Origin: Pseudopedobacter sp038243635
GTDB taxonomy: Bacteria; Bacteroidota; Bacteroidia; Sphingobacteriales; Sphingobacteriaceae
DNA length: 64,000 nt
Direction of reading: 5' to 3'
Assembly (NCBI GenBank): GCA_038243635.1
Contig: JBBSQW010000017.1
Location: 1 to 64,000 of the forward strand
Part shown: positions 60,176 through 64,000 of the stretch, piece by piece
Layout of the letters: each line of letters starts with the position of its first letter
How positions within the stretch are numbered: the first letter of the stretch is position 1
The notes under the pieces: model-generated
Databases searched by the model: none
Told to the model about the DNA's origin: nothing
What the model saw: only the letters and a program-made list of their open reading frames with translations
Translations under genes and position numbers: made by a program

Positions 60176-62110
60176 ATGAAGTTAGATGCTAAAATTCCAG
60201 AAGGCCCATTAGCCGAAAAATGGAACAAACACAAATTCGATCTAAAACTGGTAAATCCAGCAAATAAGCGTAAATATGATGTTATTGTTGTGGGTACCGG
60301 TTTAGCCGGTGCCTCTGCAGCAGCGTCGCTAGCAGAATTGGGATATAACGTAAAATCATTTTGCTTTCAAGACAGTCCTCGTAGGGCGCATTCTATTGCC
60401 GCTCAGGGCGGGATTAACGCCGCAAAGAACTATCCTAATGATGGTGATTCAGTTTATCGTTTATTTTACGATACCATTAAAGGTGGTGATTATAGGTCAA
60501 GAGAGGGAAATACCTACCGTTTAGCAGAAGTTTCTGTAAATATTATTGACCAATGCGTTGCACAAGGCGTTCCTTTTGCTCGTGAATATGGTGGCTTGTT
60601 AGATAATCGTTCTTTTGGAGGGGCACAGGTTTCAAGAACTTTCTATGCAAAAGGACAAACCGGTCAGCAGTTGTTGCTGGGTGCTTATTCCGCATTAAAC
60701 CGACAAATTGAGCTGGGCAAAGTGAAAATGTATAACCGCTCAGAGATGTTGGATTTGGTAGTGGTTGATGGTAAAGCACAAGGTATTGTTACCCGTAATT
60801 TAATTACTGGAAACATAGATACACATAGTGCACATGCAGTTTTATTGTGTACAGGCGGTTACGGAAACGTATTTTACCTTTCTACCAATGCAATGGGATG
60901 TAACGTAACCGCAGCATGGAGAGCGCATAAAAAAGGAGCTTATTTTGCAAACCCTTGCTACACTCAAATTCACCCAACTTGTATTCCTGTAACTGGGGAT
61001 CATCAATCCAAGCTGACTTTAATGTCAGAATCATTACGTAATGATGGTAGGGTTTGGGTGCCTAAAACATTAGAGTTATCAAAAAAACTACAAAACGGCG
61101 AACTAAAAGCTAAAGATATTCAAGAAGCTGATAGAGATTACTACCTAGAACGTAAGTATCCATCTTTCGGTAACTTGGTTCCGCGTGATGTGGCTTCAAG
61201 AAATGCGAAACAGGTTTGTGATGAAGGGCGTGGAGTGGGTAAATCTGGTTTAGCAGTTTATTTAGATTTTGCCGATTCAATTAGCAGATTAGGTCAGCCA
61301 GCAGTTGCCGCTAAATACGGGAACTTGTTTGATATGTATCAGCAAATTACTGATGAAAACCCATACGAAGTGCCAATGAGGATTTACCCTGCGGTACACT
61401 ATACCATGGGCGGACTTTGGGTAGATTATAACCTGATGACTAGCTTACCAGGTTTATATTGTTTAGGAGAGGCAAACTTCTCTGATCACGGTGCAAACAG
61501 ATTAGGTGCTTCGGCATTAATGCAAGGCTTGGCAGATGGTTATTTTGTAGTTCCATACACAGTTGGTGATTATTTAGCTAAAATTGGTCCTGAACCAATA
61601 GATGCTAGTCGCCCAGAATTTGCAAAAGCAAAAGCAGAAGTAGAAGAGAAAATCAAAACGCTTTTATCCCTAAAAGGAACCCGAACCGTTGATGAGTTTC
61701 ACCGTGATTTAGGCCATATCATGTGGGAATATTGTGGAATGTCTCGTAACGCAGAAGGTTTAAAGAAAGCAAAAGGCTTAATCGCCGAACTTAGAAATTC
61801 GTTTTGGAAAGATGTGATTGTAGTTGGTGAAAACGAAGAAGTGAATCAATCCTTGGAGAAAGCCGGTAGAGTAGCAGATTTTCTGGAATTAGGAGAATTG
61901 ATGGTAGACGATGCGCTTAATCGTAGTGAATCTTGTGGCGGTCACTTCAGAGAAGAGTCTCAAACACCAGAAGGCGAAGCTTTAAGAAAAGATGATGAAT
62001 TTGCTTACGTAGCAGCTTGGGAGTTCAAAGGAATTAACATGCCAGAAGCACTTCATAAAGAAGAACTAGTTTTTGAAAACGTTAAATTAACACAAAGGAG
62101 TTATAAATAG
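60176..62110 (+). CDS. sdhA: Succinate dehydrogenase/fumarate reductase flavoprotein subunit
   Basis: A 644-residue subunit with covalent FAD. The FAD-binding GTGLAGASAAASLAELG lies near residue 41, and HSIAAQGGINAAKNY has the His that bears the flavin. HPTCIPVTGDH and the later RMGASALMQGL-type region form the substrate site. It oxidises succinate to fumarate in the tricarboxylic acid cycle. Middle gene of sdhC-sdhA-sdhB. Confidence 0.97.
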   Translation: MKLDAKIPEGPLAEKWNKHKFDLKLVNPANKRKYDVIVVGTGLAGASAAASLAELGYNVKSFCFQDSPRRAHSIAAQGGINAAKNYPNDGDSVYRLFYDTIKGGDYRSREGNTYRLAEVSVNIIDQCVAQGVPFAREYGGLLDNRSFGGAQVSRTFYAKGQTGQQLLLGAYSALNRQIELGKVKMYNRSEMLDLVVVDGKAQGIVTRNLITGNIDTHSAHAVLLCTGGYGNVFYLSTNAMGCNVTAAWRAHKKGAYFANPCYTQIHPTCIPVTGDHQSKLTLMSESLRNDGRVWVPKTLELSKKLQNGELKAKDIQEADRDYYLERKYPSFGNLVPRDVASRNAKQVCDEGRGVGKSGLAVYLDFADSISRLGQPAVAAKYGNLFDMYQQITDENPYEVPMRIYPAVHYTMGGLWVDYNLMTSLPGLYCLGEANFSDHGANRLGASALMQGLADGYFVVPYTVGDYLAKIGPEPIDASRPEFAKAKAEVEEKIKTLLSLKGTRTVDEFHRDLGHIMWEYCGMSRNAEGLKKAKGLIAELRNSFWKDVIVVGENEEVNQSLEKAGRVADFLELGELMVDDALNRSESCGGHFREESQTPEGEALRKDDEFAYVAAWEFKGINMPEALHKEELVFENVKLTQRSYK

Positions 62111-62205
62111 TAGGAAGTAGAAAGTAGGAAGTAGAAAGTAACAAGACAATCGTCTTGACACTAGGCACTCAATACACAATACTAACTACTCAATACTAAA
62201 AAGAT
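62111..62205 (+). repeat. Low-complexity leader before sdhB
   Basis: Short repeated words (GGAAGTAGAAAGTA twice, then CAATACACAATACTAACTAC) fill the 95-bp gap. The type of sequence recalls the leader at 14796-14898. No CRISPR or tRNA structure. Confidence 0.6.
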
Positions 62206-62964
62206 ATGAGTGGACACATGAATCTGACGTTGAAAGTATGGCGTCAAAAGAACAGTACAACACCTGGAAAATTTGTGACTTATAAGGCAGATGATATCTC
62301 TCCGGATATGTCTTTTTTGGAGATGTTGGACGTGGTGAACGAAGACTTGATTAAAAAGACCGAGGATCCAATCCATTTTGACCACGATTGTAGAGAAGGT
62401 ATTTGCGGAATGTGCTCTTTGGTAATCAATGGCGAACCTCACGGACCAAAAAGAGCAACTACAACTTGTCAATTACATATGCGTAGTTTCTCTGATAAAG
62501 ACACCATTGTAATTGAGCCTTGGAGGGCTTCTGCTTTCCCGGTGGTAAAAGATTTAGTGACAGATCGTTCTTCATTTGAAAGAATTCAGCAAGCAGGCGG
62601 ATACGTTTCTGTTGGTACAGGCGGTGTTCCGGATGCTAACGAAATTTCAATTTCTAAAGTAATTGCTGACGAAGCCTTCAACTCCGCAGAATGTATTGGT
62701 TGTGGCGCTTGCGTAGCAGCTTGCAAAAACGCTTCGGCGATGCTGTTTGTTTCGGCAAAAATTTCTCAATACGCTTTATTACCACAAGGACAGCCAGAAC
62801 GTTATGCTAGAGCAGAAGCTATGGTGTTGCAAATGGACGAAGAAGGATTTGGAGGTTGCACCAATACATATGCTTGCGAGGCACAATGCCCTAAAGAGAT
62901 TAAGGTAACCAACATTGCCCGTATGAGTCGCGAGTTCTTTAATGCAGAGCTTATAAAATCTTAA
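62206..62964 (+). CDS. sdhB: Succinate dehydrogenase/fumarate reductase iron-sulfur subunit
   Basis: A 252-residue iron-sulfur protein. The plant-type 2Fe-2S site is CREGICGMCSLVING with a following Cys (TTTCQLH). The ferredoxin-like part binds 4Fe-4S and 3Fe-4S clusters through ECIGCGACVAACKNAS and CEAQCPKEIKV. It links SdhA to the membrane cytochrome. Third gene of the operon, separated from sdhA by the low-complexity leader. Confidence 0.96.
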   Translation: MSGHMNLTLKVWRQKNSTTPGKFVTYKADDISPDMSFLEMLDVVNEDLIKKTEDPIHFDHDCREGICGMCSLVINGEPHGPKRATTTCQLHMRSFSDKDTIVIEPWRASAFPVVKDLVTDRSSFERIQQAGGYVSVGTGGVPDANEISISKVIADEAFNSAECIGCGACVAACKNASAMLFVSAKISQYALLPQGQPERYARAEAMVLQMDEEGFGGCTNTYACEAQCPKEIKVTNIARMSREFFNAELIKS

Positions 62965-62991
62965 CTAGGTTTAAAAGAATATTTATAGATG

Positions 62992-63020
62992 AGGGATGTA
63001 TTAATTTACGTCCCTTTTTT
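62992..63020 (+). terminator. Terminator of the sdhCAB operon
   Basis: GGGATGTA pairs with TACGTCCC around TTAATT, followed by TTTTTT, 28 bp after the sdhB stop. Confidence 0.8.
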
Positions 63021-63053
63021 GTTTTTGGGAAAAATTACTGAATTAAAGATTTC

Positions 63054-63153
63054 GTCATGTTGAGGTTAATATATTTCATATAAATCAACATGAAATGACT
63101 TTGAAGTTTGCCACGAACATAAGAGGGTGTCACCCTGAGCGGAGTCGAAGGGG
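63054..63153. repeat. Dispersed repeats downstream of sdhB
   Basis: An inverted pair (GTCATGTTGA at 63054-63063, TCAACATGAAATGAC at 63085-63099) and, at about 63129-63150, CACCCTGAGCGGAGTCGAAG, the reverse of the word at 14591. The second interrupts a toxin reading frame on the minus strand. Confidence 0.6.
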
Positions 63154-63269
63154 TGTGTTGGGTTCAAATTTCCGATGGCTTCAAGAATCGGTTCGGCAAC
63201 CTTGTCAGAAAGTTTATCTAATGCTTTAACCGCTTTTTTAGATAAAAATACCGTATAATCAGATACCTC
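63154..63269 (-). pseudogene. ParE/RelE-like toxin remnant cut by a dispersed repeat
   Basis: On the minus strand EVSDYTVFLSKKAVKALDKL and SDKVAEPILEAIGNL match the N-terminus of a RelE/ParE-type toxin. The sequence then runs into the CTTCGACTCCGCTCAGG repeat and the rest of the family (about 50 residues) is absent. No start codon is seen. Directly downstream of an antitoxin-like gene, as expected for a pair. Confidence 0.65.
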
Positions 63270-63461
63270 TTGTTTTCCGTTGACTTAGGTAATCTTCAAA
63301 AAGAATCCGCTCTCCTCTATCTTCTTTTTTTGATTCGTCATAAAGCTTAATGTCCTGCAGTTCTTCCAGTTCCTCAACCATTGCCTCGTATTCTTCTAAG
63401 GACATAACTACAAGTTTTTTTCGGCAGTATCTGTAATATTTTGTGGGCTTATAGTTGACAT
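63259..63461 (-). pseudogene. Antitoxin of the ParE/RelE pair, frameshifted
   Basis: The natural start is the ATG at 63461 (MSTISPQNITDTAEK). At a run of seven A (63415-63421 on the plus strand as T) the frame is lost; eight A would continue as KKLVVMSLEEYEAMVEELEE and then LYDESKKEDRGERILFEDYL to the stop at 63259. This matches antitoxins that precede RelE-type toxins in Bacteroidetes. One base lost in a homopolymer explains it. Confidence 0.7.
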
Positions 63462-63703
63462 TTATGTTGTGTTTATTTACTACGCTTCGTTCTAAATCTA
63501 ATTTAGCAATAATATATTGTATTTCTGAGAACAAGTGCAGAGGGTTCGGAAAATAACACAACAAACAAGTTAATACAGAACTGAAAATTGTTAAAAACGT
63601 AATTAGCTATAAGTTAGCTTTCTACTGGCTTACTGTCAATTTTTATTTGACTTTATCCACATTTTTAAGCTACATTTATATCAATCTTAAAAGGAGAATA
63701 AAT

Positions 63704-64000
63704 ATGGCTAATCACGTAAACATTCCTCGCTTAGACTTGAACGACTATTTAAAAGGTACGCCTGCTCAAAAGAAACAATTTTCTGATGATATAGGTAAGT
63801 CTTTTAATGATACCGGATTTGTAACGATTACCAATCATGGCTTGAGCAAAGATTTGATCGAAAAGCTTTATCAGCAAGTAAAAAACGTATTCTCTTTGCC
63901 AGAAGAAAGCAAGCTTAAATACGAAAAGGTTGAGCTCGCTGGTCAAAGAGGATATACTTCTAAAGGACGCGAGAAAGCTAAAGATTCAAAAACTCCAGAC
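63704..64000 (+). CDS. Isopenicillin N synthase-like 2-oxoglutarate/Fe(II) oxygenase, partial
   Basis: The first 99 residues of a 2OG-Fe(II) dioxygenase, cut by the window end. The N-terminal DIOX_N-type domain is visible: VNIPRLDLNDYLKG, FNDTGFVTITNHGLSKDLIE and FSLPEESKLKYEK with GQRGYTSKGRE. A good Shine-Dalgarno (AAAGGAGAA) sits about eight bases upstream, unusual for this phylum. The metal-binding HxD...H lies beyond the window. Confidence 0.85.
   Translation, partial: MANHVNIPRLDLNDYLKGTPAQKKQFSDDIGKSFNDTGFVTITNHGLSKDLIEKLYQQVKNVFSLPEESKLKYEKVELAGQRGYTSKGREKAKDSKTPD

Noticed and set aside
62111..62205. Repeats before sdhB as a CRISPR or tRNA remnant
   Set aside because: No constant repeat-spacer unit and no cloverleaf; simple low complexity.

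Overview
The window reads as a chromosomal segment of a Bacteroidetes bacterium, most like Pedobacter or a relative in the Sphingobacteriaceae. Supporting signs are the AT-rich sequence, several promoters with a TAnnTTTG -7 box, the bacillithiol gene bshA, a single-subunit SdhC ahead of SdhA and SdhB, and lineage-type proteins such as a DUF6427-like membrane protein. No rRNA, tRNA or CRISPR array was seen.

Layout. 0-3.9 kb is a decayed accessory patch: the 3' end of one group II intron, a frameshifted PIN toxin with a small antitoxin-like gene, a second broken group II intron on the other strand, a broken Fic gene, and gene fragments around an intact rhodanese. 3.9-10.3 kb is a minus-strand run (SDR, ABC-F, small membrane protein, mnmG, Ig-like lipoprotein) carrying two parS-type sites beside mnmG. 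10.3-15.4 kb holds a dead pirin gene and a hexuronate/KDG module (MFS transporter plus KDPG aldolase, divergent from KDG kinase, then a YhcH protein). 15.4-21.7 kb has an ABC exporter and the glgA-glgC pair. 22.0-26.4 kb is a small island of two intact Fic proteins and a solitary NPPY DNA methyltransferase. 26.5-38.4 kb is mostly housekeeping (polA, bshA, a serine hydrolase, mutL, two rhomboids, an EEP-family protein).

38.4-48.8 kb is the most unusual part. A transglutaminase-like lipoprotein gene has about 400 bp of its coding sequence inverted in place. Next comes a plus-strand array that looks like a polymorphic toxin locus: two toxin-like genes share a near-identical leader module and Gly/Ser-rich linker but have unrelated C-terminal domains (a candidate permuted papain fold and a JAB-like HTH domain). 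Between and after them lie secreted immunity-like genes, two orphan toxin C-terminal tails and several tandem or broken immunity paralogues. A broken O-antigen ligase-like gene closes the region.

48.8-64 kb returns to core functions: cysS, tag, a glycosyltransferase, coaX, an outer membrane protein, lptC, dapF, a DegP/HtrA protease and the sdhCAB operon. It ends with a decayed toxin-antitoxin pair and the start of an isopenicillin N synthase-like oxygenase.

Many accessory genes differ from an intact frame by one base, often in a homopolymer, while core genes are open. That fits real decay of accessory genes, but sequencing error at homopolymers cannot be excluded from the sequence alone.
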